From assembly GCF_003122215.1 (NCBI RefSeq), contig NZ_QEYD01000005.1:305376-369375 (forward strand): a DNA stretch of 64,000 nucleotides, read 5' to 3'. The position numbers and the translations under genes were made by a program. This DNA is from Pararhodobacter marinus. Lineage in GTDB: Bacteria; Pseudomonadota; Alphaproteobacteria; Rhodobacterales; Rhodobacteraceae. Below are positions 51,935-61,621 of the stretch, piece by piece. Position 1 is the stretch's first letter. Each line of letters begins with the position of its first letter. The notes beneath the pieces are model-generated. The model made no database searches. It saw nothing but the letters and a program-made list of their open reading frames with translations, and was not told the DNA's origin.

Positions 51935-53203
51935 TCAGGCCGTCACGTCGTGATCGTAGATCCACGAAAACCGTTTCAGCGCCAGGCTCGGGGCCACGCG
52001 GTCGGCGATGCGCAACACGCCATGCGCCAGCGGCGCCAAAGGCGCGCGAAGGTGGTAGTTGCGGGCATTGGCATTGGCCATGCCGACCACACGCGTCACC
52101 CTGTCCTGCCGCGCTGTGGCATAGTCGCGCAGCGCGCCGGCCGCGTCGCCGGGCTTTGCCGCCAGCGACCGCGCCAGAACCCAGGCGTCTTCCAGCGCCA
52201 TGTTCGCGCCCTGGGCCATGAAGGGCAATGTCGGATGCGCGGCATCGCCCAGAAGCGCGGCGCGCCCCTTGCCGTCATGCCAATGGCGGGTGACCGGGTG
52301 GCGGAACAGGCCCCACAGGTAAACCTCGCGCACGGTTTCCAGCCAGCCGGGCACCGGGCCGCCGAAGCGGTGGAACGCGCTTTGCAGGGCTGCGGGATCG
52401 TCGGGATGGTTCCAGCCTTCCTCGGCCCAGACCCGGCGCTCCTGTACGGCGACGATGTTGCGCAGCGTCCCGCCGCGCAGGGGGTAGCTGACCAGATGCT
52501 GGCCCGGTCCCATGAAGACCTGCGCCACGCGCGCCCCGCCATCGCCGGGGATGAGCGCGCGCCACGCGACCTGTCCGGTGAAGAAGGGATCGCGCGGCCC
52601 GTCCAGTGTGCGGCGCACCGGCGAATGCAGGCCGTCCGCGCCAAATACCAGCGGCGTGTCGTGATCGCTGCCGATGGCGGTACGGATCCGCGCACCGGTG
52701 TCGGTCAGGGTGATCTCTTCGACCTTCTGCAGCAATTGCACGCGCGTCCCTGCCTCGCGCATGGCCTGTTCGAGAGCGGCGATCAGGTCGGCGCGGTGAC
52801 ACAGGTAGAACCCCGGACCCTCCTGCGGCATGGCGAGCCTGCTCACCAGCCGCCCCGCGTGATCGCGCAGCTCGACGGCCTCCGTCCTGTCGCCGATGGT
52901 GTCGGGGTCGAGGCCCAGCGCCTGAAGGACGCGCGCGCCGTTAGGGCTGACCTGCAGTCCCGCGCCCACTTCGGTGATGCGCGGCGCCTGTTCCAGGATC
53001 GAGACCTCGGCGCCGTGGCGCCGCAGCGCGGTGGCCAGAGCCAGTCCCGCGACGCCCGCGCCCAGCACCAGGGCCGGGCGACCGGATAACGGCCGGGCGT
53101 CGAGCCGGGGACGGTCGTTATCGGGCAAAGTCCGGTCCTGCGCCGTCCGCCCGGTCTCGGGCCGTTCGTCTTTGGAAAGGTCTGTCACGGGCCTGCCGTT
53201 CAC
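51935..53203 (-). CDS. FAD-dependent monooxygenase (salicylate hydroxylase-like)
   Basis: 422 residues. A polar 40-residue leader precedes the dinucleotide motif LVLGAGVAGLALATALRRHG. FGADGLHSPVRRTL is the DG motif, and RAALLGDAAHPTLPFMAQG is the GD motif of group A flavoprotein hydroxylases. It resembles salicylate 1-monooxygenase-like proteins. The substrate is unknown. The start GTG 53201-53203 is uncertain, and GTG 53186-53188 is a possible alternative. Confidence 0.86.
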   Translation of the reverse strand: MNGRPVTDLSKDERPETGRTAQDRTLPDNDRPRLDARPLSGRPALVLGAGVAGLALATALRRHGAEVSILEQAPRITEVGAGLQVSPNGARVLQALGLDPDTIGDRTEAVELRDHAGRLVSRLAMPQEGPGFYLCHRADLIAALEQAMREAGTRVQLLQKVEEITLTDTGARIRTAIGSDHDTPLVFGADGLHSPVRRTLDGPRDPFFTGQVAWRALIPGDGGARVAQVFMGPGQHLVSYPLRGGTLRNIVAVQERRVWAEEGWNHPDDPAALQSAFHRFGGPVPGWLETVREVYLWGLFRHPVTRHWHDGKGRAALLGDAAHPTLPFMAQGANMALEDAWVLARSLAAKPGDAAGALRDYATARQDRVTRVVGMANANARNYHLRAPLAPLAHGVLRIADRVAPSLALKRFSWIYDHDVTA

Positions 53204-53270
53204 AGGGGGTGCGGGATCCCGACCGGGTCGCCGCAGGGTCGCGCGCGGGCGTCTGGCCCGCGCGGCCGGT

Positions 53271-53693
53271 TCAGTCGTCGCGGTGGACGCGCTCGCTGCG
53301 CTCGTGGCGCTCCTGCGCTTCCAGCGTCATCGTGGCGATCGGGCGGGCATCAAGCCGCTTGAGCGAGATCGGTTCGCCGGTCATTTCGCAATAGCCGAAT
53401 TCGCCGTTCTCGATCCGCCGCAAGGCGCCGTCGATCTTCGAGACCAGCTTGCGCTGACGATCCCGGGTCCGCAATTCCAGCGCGCGGTCGGTTTCCTCGC
53501 TGGCGCGGTCGGCCATGTCGGGAAGATTGCGGTTGGAATTGGCCAGATCGTTCAGGGTTTCCTTGCTGTCCGCAAGGATTTCCTCTTTCCATGCCAGCAA
53601 CTTGCGGCGGAAATATTCGAGCTGGCGTTCATTCATGAACGGCTCGTCTTCGGCCGGTTTGTAATTATCAGGAAGAAAGGTTTCCGGTTTCAT
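53271..53693 (-). CDS. dksA: RNA polymerase-binding transcription factor DksA (single-Cys type)
   Basis: 140 residues from ATG 53691-53693, with AGGGGA 7 nt upstream. Upstream in-frame starts (to 53807) extend beyond the family. The coiled-coil tip DMADRA (D59, D62, A64) matches the DxxDxA motif needed for function. The zinc-finger region has a single cysteine (C102, in FGYCEMTGE), where the classical form has four. This Cys-poor form is known in Rhodobacter relatives. With ppGpp it adjusts transcription on RNA polymerase. Confidence 0.94.
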   Translation of the reverse strand: MKPETFLPDNYKPAEDEPFMNERQLEYFRRKLLAWKEEILADSKETLNDLANSNRNLPDMADRASEETDRALELRTRDRQRKLVSKIDGALRRIENGEFGYCEMTGEPISLKRLDARPIATMTLEAQERHERSERVHRDD

Positions 53694-53968
53694 AGGCGCA
53701 TCCCCTGTTTGCCCGGAACTGAAGACAACCGACTCGACGATTTCGTTCTCTGCGGTCATTCCGAGCCCCCTGAGCAGGGCAATAGCCTGTGGCAACCGCG
53801 ATGTCACGCGCGAAAAGGTAACATTTCATCTGCCGTGACATGCGCGCCGCAGCGCGGCGGGACCGGCGCGGGACCGAAGTGGGCCCGCCGCCTGCCGCCG
53901 CTCCCTTGCGGCTGACGGGACGCGCGGCTAGGGTCGCGGGCGAAACGGGCCCTGCAGACGGAATGATC

Positions 53969-54814
<846 letters not shown>

Positions 54815-54831
54815 GAACCCGCGGCGGGCGC

Positions 54832-54971
54832 GGGTGAGCGGTTTCGCCCTTGGCCGCGACGCCTCCGGCGCCGAGCCCTCGGGCGACCGGGCGACCGGGC
54901 GGGGGGGCGTTGCCCCCCTCTTCGGCAAAGCCGAATTCACCCCCCAGGATATTTGGGGCGTAAAGATGCGG
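54832..54971 (+). repeat. Full copy (A) of the gene-end stem-loop repeat
   Basis: It starts 17 bp after the MoxR stop. Order: GGTTTCGCCC, a CCTCCGGCGCCGAGCCCTCG segment, a GGGGGGGCG-TTG-CCCCCC stem, TTCGGCAAAGCCGAA, then CCCCCCAGGATATTTGGGGC and TAAAGATGCGG. Almost every block is self-complementary. Copies B and C share this sequence in the same order. Confidence 0.92.
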
Positions 54972-55018
54972 TCTCGAAGAGACGCGCGCCGCGCCGGGGT
55001 TTGGCACGGGTTCGTGCC

Positions 55019-55080
55019 TCTTTGTTCCATAAATATCCCGGGGGGAGCCGAAGGCGGGGGGCAGAGCCCCCCACTCGCAC
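55019..55080 (-). repeat. Partial copy (D) of the gene-end repeat
   Basis: It carries TTTGTTCCATAAATATCCC, a GGGGGG block and a GGGGGGCAGAGCCCCCC stem. It begins 18 bp after the dnaB stop and reads in the dnaB direction. With copy A it fills the 284-bp gap between the convergent MoxR and dnaB genes. Confidence 0.8.
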
Positions 55081-55098
55081 CAAGGCGGCGACCGCGCG

Positions 55099-56613
55099 TC
55101 AGAACCCGCTGTCGCCGCCGCCTTCCTGCCAGCTCTGAACAAGGTTGCCGAAGCGCGTGAAGCGGCCCTCGAAGCTCAGCTCGACCGTGCCGATGGGGCC
55201 GTGACGCTGCTTGCCGATGATGACCTCGGCCTTGCCATGGGTGCGCTCCATGACCTCCTGCCATTTCGCCATCGCTTCGAGATCGTGATCCGAGGGTTTT
55301 TCCCGCTCGCGGTAATATTCCTCGCGGAACACGAACATCACCACGTCGGCATCCTGCTCGATCGAGCCCGATTCCCGCAGGTCCGACAGCTGCGGGCGCT
55401 TGTCGTCGCGGCTTTCCACCGCGCGCGAGAGCTGCGACAGAGCGATGACGGGAATGTTGAGCTCCTTGGCGATCGCCTTCAGGCCCTGGGTGATCTCGGA
55501 GACCTCCTGCACCCGGCTTTCCTTGGACGAGCCGCGCAGAAGCTGCAGGTAGTCGACCATCAGCACGTCGAGCCCATGCGTCCGCTTCAGCCGCCGCGCG
55601 CGTGCCGCCACCTGGCTGATCGGCAGGGCGGGCGTGTCGTCGATATAGAGCGGGCAGTTTTCCAGCGTCTTGGCGACCTCGACGAAGCGGCGGAATTCCT
55701 CTTCCGACATGTCGCCGCGGCGGATCTGCTCGGATGGCACCTCGGCCGCTTCCGACAGGATCCGCGCGGCCAGCTGGTCGGCCGACATCTCGAGCGAGAA
55801 GAACCCGACCGCGCCGCCATTCACCGCGCCCTCGGTCCCGTCGTGGCGGATGCCGCGCTTGTAGGCCTTGGCGATGTTGAAGGCGATGTTGGTCGTCAGC
55901 GAGGTCTTCCCCATCGACGGGCGCCCGGCCAGGATGATGAGGTCGGACGGGTGCAGCCCGCCGAGTTTCTTGTCGAGATCGATGAGTCCGGTCGAGATCC
56001 CCGCCAGTCCGCCATCGCGCTGATAGGCGGCGGCGGCGACGTTCACGGCCTCGGTCACGGCGCGCAGGAAGGACTGGAAGCCCTTTTCGGCCACGCCCTG
56101 TTCGCCCAGCTGGTAGAGCGCCTGTTCGGCGGCGACGATCTGCTCCTTGGGCTCGTCGGCGACCTCGACCGTGCTGGCGCGCGCGGCGATGTCGCGGCCC
56201 AGGCGGATCAGCTCGCGCCGGACGGCCAGATCGTAGATCATCTGCGCGTAATCGCGCGCGGCATAGGAGGCGACGGCGGCGCCGGTGATCCGGGCGAGGT
56301 AATTCGCGCCGCCCAGCTCCTTGAGCCCCTCGTCGTCCTCCATGAAGGCCTTGATCGTCACCGGTGAGGCGAGGGCGTTCTTCTGGATCCGCGCGGCGGT
56401 GATCTCGAAGATCCGCTTGTGGACGGGTTCGAAGAAATGCTCTGCCCGCACCAGCGAGGCCACGCGGTCATAGATGTCGTTATTGGTCAGGATCGCGCCA
56501 AGAAGCTGTTGTTCCGCCTCGATATTATGCGGAAGCAGCTCGGGCCCGACCTCGGCTTCGCCCTGCGGCGCGGATTGCGGATTTGTCGAACGGAGAGCGG
56601 CGATTTCGGTCAT
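55099..56613 (-). CDS. dnaB: Replicative DNA helicase DnaB
   Basis: 504 residues. The N-terminal domain starts near 24 (PHNIEAEQQLLGAILTN). The RecA-like domain has LIILAGRPSMGKTSLTTNIA (Walker A), VLMVDYLQLL (Walker B) and PVIALSQLSRAVESR. It unwinds DNA at the replication fork as a hexamer. No intein or insertion is seen. It lies on the minus strand, convergent with MoxR. Confidence 0.98.
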   Translation of the reverse strand: MTEIAALRSTNPQSAPQGEAEVGPELLPHNIEAEQQLLGAILTNNDIYDRVASLVRAEHFFEPVHKRIFEITAARIQKNALASPVTIKAFMEDDEGLKELGGANYLARITGAAVASYAARDYAQMIYDLAVRRELIRLGRDIAARASTVEVADEPKEQIVAAEQALYQLGEQGVAEKGFQSFLRAVTEAVNVAAAAYQRDGGLAGISTGLIDLDKKLGGLHPSDLIILAGRPSMGKTSLTTNIAFNIAKAYKRGIRHDGTEGAVNGGAVGFFSLEMSADQLAARILSEAAEVPSEQIRRGDMSEEEFRRFVEVAKTLENCPLYIDDTPALPISQVAARARRLKRTHGLDVLMVDYLQLLRGSSKESRVQEVSEITQGLKAIAKELNIPVIALSQLSRAVESRDDKRPQLSDLRESGSIEQDADVVMFVFREEYYREREKPSDHDLEAMAKWQEVMERTHGKAEVIIGKQRHGPIGTVELSFEGRFTRFGNLVQSWQEGGGDSGF

Positions 56614-56855
56614 GGACGTTCCGGCTGGACTGATGGCGGAGCTCCGGACCCGGCGCCTCCCGTCGGGGGGGCGCGCGGGTCACGGCTCGGAAAAAGAGAA
56701 CCGCTTAGTTATGCCAAATCCACGCCGATCAGGCAACGCATCGTGGCGCCGAAACCCGCCCCGGCAGGCGGACAGAAGCCTACGCAGCGCGCAAGTCCCT
56801 GAGCCCCATGGCAAAGATATTCCGGGGACCAAGACCCGCCTGTCGTTCCCTGGCA

Positions 56856-56985
56856 CATCTTCGTTCCGGAAATATCCCGGGGGGTGAATTCGGCTTTGCC
56901 GAAGAGGGGGGCAGCGCCCCCCTGCACCGGTCGCGCGAGGGCTCGGCGCCGGAGGCGTCGCGGCCGAGGGCGAAACCCCTCACCC
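56856..56985 (-). repeat. Full copy (B) of the gene-end repeat, between pyrE and dnaB
   Basis: In the minus direction it reads like copies A and C from GGGTGAGGGGTTTCGCCC to GGATATTTCCGG and CGAAGATG. It begins 25 bp after the pyrE stop. The rest of the 397-bp dnaB-pyrE gap (56614-56855) contains no convincing gene. Confidence 0.92.
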
Positions 56986-57010
56986 GTCCTGCCCGGCCCG
57001 CGGCGTCCGG

Positions 57011-57682
57011 TCAGGCCGGCGGCGTCCATGCCTTGGGCGCGCGCAGGAAGGCTTCGACCGAATCGAGCGTTTCGGCGTCGAAATCGCCGCGCTCGCGGGC
57101 CACGGCCAGCACGTCCCACCAGGTGCAGAGGTAATGCAGGCTGACGCCGTGCTCGGCCAGCCGGGGCACGGTTTCGGGGAAGATGTCATAATAGAAGATC
57201 ACCGCGGTATGCCCGCAGCGGGCGCCGGTGTCACGGATCGCGTCGACGAAGCTCAGTTTCGAGCCGCCATCGGTGGTCATGTCCTCGACCAGCAGCACGC
57301 GCTGGCCCTCGCTCATCAGCCCCTCGATCCGCGCGTTGCGCCCGTAGCCCTTGGGCTTCTTGCGCACATAGGTCATCGGCAGCGCCATGCGCTCGGCCAC
57401 CAGCGCGGCGAAGGGGATGCCCGCGGTTTCGCCGCCGGCGATGTTGTCGAAGGCTTCGAACCCCGCATCGGCCATGACCTTGGCGACGAGGAAATCCATC
57501 AGCGCCGAGCGAATGCGCGGGAACGAGATCAGCTTGCGGCAATCGACATAGGTCGGCGCCTTGTTGCCCGAGGCATGGGTGAAGGGCTCGCGCGCGTTGA
57601 AATGCACCGCGCCGATATCCAGAAGCATCTGGGCCGAGAGGCGGGCCATGCGGGCCGGGTCGATATGCGACGAGGGGATCAT
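57011..57682 (-). CDS. pyrE: Orotate phosphoribosyltransferase
   Basis: 223 residues. The PRPP-binding loop is [15 protein letters not shown], and [19 protein letters not shown] is the N-terminal family motif. It makes OMP in pyrimidine synthesis. It sits alone on the minus strand and is followed by a gene-end repeat. Confidence 0.97.
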   Translation of the reverse strand: MIPSSHIDPARMARLSAQMLLDIGAVHFNAREPFTHASGNKAPTYVDCRKLISFPRIRSALMDFLVAKVMADAGFEAFDNIAGGETAGIPFAALVAERMALPMTYVRKKPKGYGRNARIEGLMSEGQRVLLVEDMTTDGGSKLSFVDAIRDTGARCGHTAVIFYYDIFPETVPRLAEHGVSLHYLCTWWDVLAVARERGDFDAETLDSVEAFLRAPKAWTPPA

Positions 57683-57839
57683 CGGGACACTCCGTGGTCA
57701 GGCTGTGGGCAGGGCAGGGGCGGGATGCGCAAAAGCGGGGCGCGAAGGGAAAGGGGCAGGGTATTTGCGCGCGTCCTAGCGGCAAACGCCATCGCTGACA
57801 ACGCTGCGGGCTGCTAGGAGGCGGGCGAAGGAGATCCGC

Positions 57840-58712
57840 ATGCCCCGATTCGTTCCCGTCCTGTCCGCCGGCGCCTCTCTCTGGCTAGCCGCCCTGTGCC
57901 TGATCACACCCGGGGCCCGGGCCCAGCAGGCGCCCACGCCCGACGCGGTGGCGGGAAGCTGGATGGGCATCGGCGACATGCTGGGGCTTGTCCCGGGGCA
58001 TATCGAGGCGCTGACGATCGCGCCCGACGGCGCGGCGCAGTCCGTGGTCTGGCGTGCGCCGGAGGCCGGCTGCGCGGCAGGGGCAGCGGGTGGGGCAGCG
58101 GACGGGGCAGTAGACGCGGCTTCGGATGCCGCCTGCGCGCTGCCGGTCCCGGTCTTCGCGGGCGAGGCCCGGCTCGACAATCTGACGGTGCGATTCGTGG
58201 CGGAGGACGGAGCCGGAGCCGATGCCTTTCCGGATGCGCCCGCCGCGCCATTGCTGGCGCTTCCGGGCGAGGCTTGGACGATGTTTCGCGCCGACAGCCA
58301 GATGATGATCTCGCGCGAGGCCGAGATCAACGGCGCCTCGGTGCCGCTGCTGCGCATCTTCGTCGCGGTCGAGCCGGGTTTCCCGGAAATCTTCTACGAT
58401 TACGCGGTGGCGATGGAGCTCGACATTGCCCGCACGCTTTGCCCGGCGACTCTGCTGCATGCCAATCCCGCTGACTGGGCGGCGTTCACCGCCGAGCTTG
58501 CCGCCGCGGCCCCGGCCTTGCGCGCGGCCCGCACCGGCGAGACGGCGGTCGATGCCGAAGCGCAGGCGGCGGCCGCGCGCCTGCGGGGCTGGGCCGACGG
58601 ATCCGAACCGCTGCCCGAGGGCACGGCCCTTCTGCCCGCGCTGGCCTTTCCGGCGCGCGCAGGCATGGTCGCCCCGGTCGAGGATTGCCTGACCCGAGCC
58701 TTCGGCGGGTGA
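57840..58712 (+). CDS. Exported protein of unknown function, 290 residues
   Basis: A typical signal peptide ends at GARAQ (about residue 29). The mature part starts APTPDAVAGSWMGIGDMLGL. It contains an Ala/Gly/Asp-rich low-complexity insert (GAAGGAADGAVDAASDAA, about residues 80-98) and three well-spaced cysteines. No catalytic motif or membrane helix is visible after the signal. I do not recognise a family. It is likely periplasmic. Confidence 0.75.
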   Translation: MPRFVPVLSAGASLWLAALCLITPGARAQQAPTPDAVAGSWMGIGDMLGLVPGHIEALTIAPDGAAQSVVWRAPEAGCAAGAAGGAADGAVDAASDAACALPVPVFAGEARLDNLTVRFVAEDGAGADAFPDAPAAPLLALPGEAWTMFRADSQMMISREAEINGASVPLLRIFVAVEPGFPEIFYDYAVAMELDIARTLCPATLLHANPADWAAFTAELAAAAPALRAARTGETAVDAEAQAAAARLRGWADGSEPLPEGTALLPALAFPARAGMVAPVEDCLTRAFGG

Positions 58713-58763
58713 TCCGGGACCGGCGGCGCAGGACCGGGCCGGGCACAGCAGGGAGGCCGGGCA

Positions 58764-58895
58764 CGGGTGAGGGGTTTCGCCCTTGGCCGCGACGCCTCCG
58801 GCGCCGAGCCCTCGGGCGTCCGGGCAGGGGGGCTTTGCCCCCCTCTTCGGCAGAGCCGAATTCACCCCCCAGGATATTTGCGGCGTAAAGATGCG
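58764..58895 (+). repeat. Full copy (C) of the gene-end repeat
   Basis: It begins 51 bp after the stop of the exported protein and reads in its direction. GGGGTTTCGCCCTTGGCCGC, AGGGGGGCTTTGCCCCCCT, TTCGGCAGAGCCGAA and CCCCCCAGGATATTTGCGGC are in the same order as copy A. The 345-bp gap around it holds no gene. Confidence 0.92.
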
Positions 58896-59057
58896 GGGCG
58901 CTTTGTCGTCGGCGATGCCCTAGTCGAGGCGCTTTCGTCTCAGCGTGCCCCGGTCCTGCGCGCGGAACCCTGCTGCGCGCGGTCGCGTTCCTCTGGCTGG
59001 AAGGCTTGACTCGGCCCCGCACCGGGGCGTTTCGTCTCCCAAAGACAGGAGATTGAC

Positions 59058-59258
59058 ATGTCCCACAGATACGTTCTTTCCGTACCCGACATGAGCTGCG
59101 GCCATTGCCGGGCCTCGATCGAGGCCGCGATCCGGCCCCTGGGGGGTGAGCCGGTTTTCGACATGGAAGCCCGCCGCGTGACGGTGACCGGCGATGCGCC
59201 CGAACCGCAGGTCAAGGCCGCGCTCGATTACATCGGCTTTCCGGCGCAATCGGTCTGA
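59058..59258 (+). CDS. Copper chaperone, HMA domain (CopZ-like)
   Basis: 66 residues with the metal site MSCGHC (residues 12-17) and the beta-alpha-beta layout of HMA proteins. It binds Cu(I) through the two cysteines and can pass it to a CopA-type ATPase, which is not in the window. AGGAG lies upstream of the ATG. Confidence 0.9.
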   Translation: MSHRYVLSVPDMSCGHCRASIEAAIRPLGGEPVFDMEARRVTVTGDAPEPQVKAALDYIGFPAQSV

Positions 59259-59264
59259 CGGCGG

Positions 59265-60605
59265 GTGAGCGTTTTCCTCGTCTGGCTGCGCCGCCTTGTT
59301 CACGCGCTTTGGTTTCGCGTTGCCCTGTTCGCGGCGCTGGCCGTGGTCGCGGTGGTGATGGCGCACAGCTTTGCCTTCGTGCTGCCCGACTGGGCCGGGG
59401 TGCGGATTGACGCGCAATCGGTGCTGCCGGTGCTGGAAATCCTGTCCTCGTCGATGCTGGCCGTGTCGACCTTTTCGCTGGGGATCATGGTTCAGTCGCA
59501 CCGCGCCGCTGCGCAGACGGCGACGCCGCGGGTTCTGAACCTGATGATCCAGGACGGGCTTACCCAGACCGTGCTGGGCATCTTCATCGGCGCCTTCGTT
59601 TATGCGCTGACCGCTCTGATCCTGTTTCAGGCCGGATTTGACGGCGGCGCGCCGATGGTGCTGATCGTGACGCTGATCGTGATCGGGGCGGTGGTTCTGG
59701 CGCTGGTGCGCTGGATCGCGCATCTGACCACGCTGGGCACGATGCGCGATGCGCTCGACCGGGCCGAGGCGCGCGCCCATGACGCGCTGGATCTCCATCG
59801 CCGCCGCCCCGCGCTGGGGGCTGCGCCGATGACGGCCGAGACGCTGGTGGCCGATCACGTCCATACCGTCACCGCCAGGACCTCCGGCTTCCTGCAGGTG
59901 ATCGATGTCCGGGCGCTGTCGGAATGCGCCTCGGGGCCGATCTGGGTGCTGCGGCGCCCGGGCCAGCAGGTGTTGCGCGGCGCGCCGCTGCTGCAGGTCG
60001 CGGGCGAGGCCGATGCCGACGCGCTGCGGCGCTGCTTCGTGATCGGTGACGCGCGCACCTTCGAGCAGGACCCCGTCTTCGGGCTGACGGTGTTGTCGGA
60101 GATCGCCTCGCGCGCGCTGTCGCCCGCCGTCAACGATCCCGGCACTGCGATCGAGGTGGTGTCGCGGCTGGAGCGGCTGCTGTGGGACTGGTCCTTGCCG
60201 GAAACCGATCCCGACCCCGAGGAGGGCAGCGAGCCCAGCGGCGACGCCGCGCCGCGCTACCGTCAGCGCCGGATCCGGGTCGATTATCCGCGCGTTTTCG
60301 TACAGCCCTGGACGGCCGAAGAGATGGTCGAGGCCGCCTTTGCCCCGATCGCCCGCGACGGTGCGGCGATGATCGAGGTCGCGACGCAGCTGCTCGATGC
60401 GCTCGACGCCCTGTCGCAATCGCCCGACTCCGCGCTGGCCGCGGCGGCGCGGCGGCTGGCGCCCCGGGTGCGCGCGCATGCCGGCGCGGCCTTGCGGCTG
60501 GAGAGCGATCTCGAGCGTCTGCCGGCGGGGCCCGCCGAGACGGACGAAAAAGATGGCGAAGGTGCGGACGCAACGCATGGCGGAACCGGCGACGCGCGCG
60601 CCTGA
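59265..60605 (+). CDS. DUF2254 membrane protein
   Basis: 446 residues from GTG 59265, 6 bp after the copper chaperone stop. Helices are seen near 10-35, 60-80, 115-135 and 145-165, then a soluble C-terminal half. STFSLGIMVQSHRAAAQTAT and SEIASRALSPAVNDPGTA are the family hallmarks. The function of DUF2254 is not established. Closeness to the chaperone suggests co-transcription. The C-terminus is Asp/Glu/Gly-rich. Confidence 0.9.
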   Translation: MSVFLVWLRRLVHALWFRVALFAALAVVAVVMAHSFAFVLPDWAGVRIDAQSVLPVLEILSSSMLAVSTFSLGIMVQSHRAAAQTATPRVLNLMIQDGLTQTVLGIFIGAFVYALTALILFQAGFDGGAPMVLIVTLIVIGAVVLALVRWIAHLTTLGTMRDALDRAEARAHDALDLHRRRPALGAAPMTAETLVADHVHTVTARTSGFLQVIDVRALSECASGPIWVLRRPGQQVLRGAPLLQVAGEADADALRRCFVIGDARTFEQDPVFGLTVLSEIASRALSPAVNDPGTAIEVVSRLERLLWDWSLPETDPDPEEGSEPSGDAAPRYRQRRIRVDYPRVFVQPWTAEEMVEAAFAPIARDGAAMIEVATQLLDALDALSQSPDSALAAAARRLAPRVRAHAGAALRLESDLERLPAGPAETDEKDGEGADATHGGTGDARA

Positions 60606-60723
60606 CCGGGGCAGAAACCGTCCCGGACAGTTGACATATCCACCCCCGTTGCCGAAGAGGGGCGCGTGCGCGCGGCATCGCCCCCGTGCCCTCCAGCCCC
60701 TGCGAGCCTCTTCCGGAGATCGA

Positions 60724-61617
60724 ATGACCGCCTCTGTTGCCGAAACCCGGCGCCTGCTTCTCGGGATCGGGATGGCCACCTGCGCGGTCGCCCTGTTCGG
60801 GCTGGGCGATGCGCTGACCAAGTACCTTGTCGAACGCCAGCCCATCGAGCGCATCGCCGCGTTGCGCTACAGCATCGGCACGCTGATGATGCTGGCGGTG
60901 CTGGCACCCCGGATGCGCGGGCGGCTCTGGCGGATCAGCCGCCCGTGGATGGTGCTGGTGCGCAGCCTGACGCTGGCTTTCGCGACGCTGGTCATGGGAT
61001 ACACGCTGCGGCTGATGCCGGTGGGCGAGACGGTCGCGATCATGTATCTCGCGCCGTTCGCGGTGATGGCGCTGGCGGTGGTGCTGCTGGGAGAAAAGGT
61101 CACGAAGACCGGCTGGCTGCTGGCCGCTCTGGGTTTCGCGGGCGTGCTGCTGATCGTGCGACCGGGGGCCGCGCTCAATCCCGCAGGCGTGGGGCTGGCT
61201 CTGTGCCTTGCCGCCGCGACCACGGGCTTTCACCTCATCACCCGCGTGCTGACCCGGACCGAGACGCCGATTGCGCTGTTGTTCAACGCCAACCTCGTGG
61301 GGGCGGTCCTGTTCACGCTGGCCGCGATCCCCACGGCGGGCGCGCCATGGCCCACGCTGTTCGATACCGGGCTGATGGTGTTTCTGGGCGTGAGCTTCAT
61401 CATCGGGCATTTCCTCTTCGCCAGCGCCTATCGCGAGGCGCCGGCCTCGCTGATCGCGCCGGTGAACTACCTGCATTTCGTCTGGGCGGCGCTGATGGGC
61501 TGGGCGCTGTTCGGCCATGTGCCCGACGGGGTGACGATGATCGGCATGGCGATGATCCTTGTCTCGGGCGCATCCATCGCGGTGATGGCGCAATACATGT
61601 CGCGCCCGCCGCGCTGA
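60724..61617 (+). CDS. DMT-family (EamA) exporter
   Basis: 297 residues with about ten membrane helices in two EamA halves (for example CAVALFGLGDALTKYLVERQ and APVNYLHFVWAALMGWALFG). GGAG lies 7 nt upstream of the ATG. Such proteins usually export metabolites, and the substrate is unknown. It is convergent with the DUF1194 gene, 4 bp away. Confidence 0.92.
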   Translation: MTASVAETRRLLLGIGMATCAVALFGLGDALTKYLVERQPIERIAALRYSIGTLMMLAVLAPRMRGRLWRISRPWMVLVRSLTLAFATLVMGYTLRLMPVGETVAIMYLAPFAVMALAVVLLGEKVTKTGWLLAALGFAGVLLIVRPGAALNPAGVGLALCLAAATTGFHLITRVLTRTETPIALLFNANLVGAVLFTLAAIPTAGAPWPTLFDTGLMVFLGVSFIIGHFLFASAYREAPASLIAPVNYLHFVWAALMGWALFGHVPDGVTMIGMAMILVSGASIAVMAQYMSRPPR

Positions 61618-61621
61618 TCCG

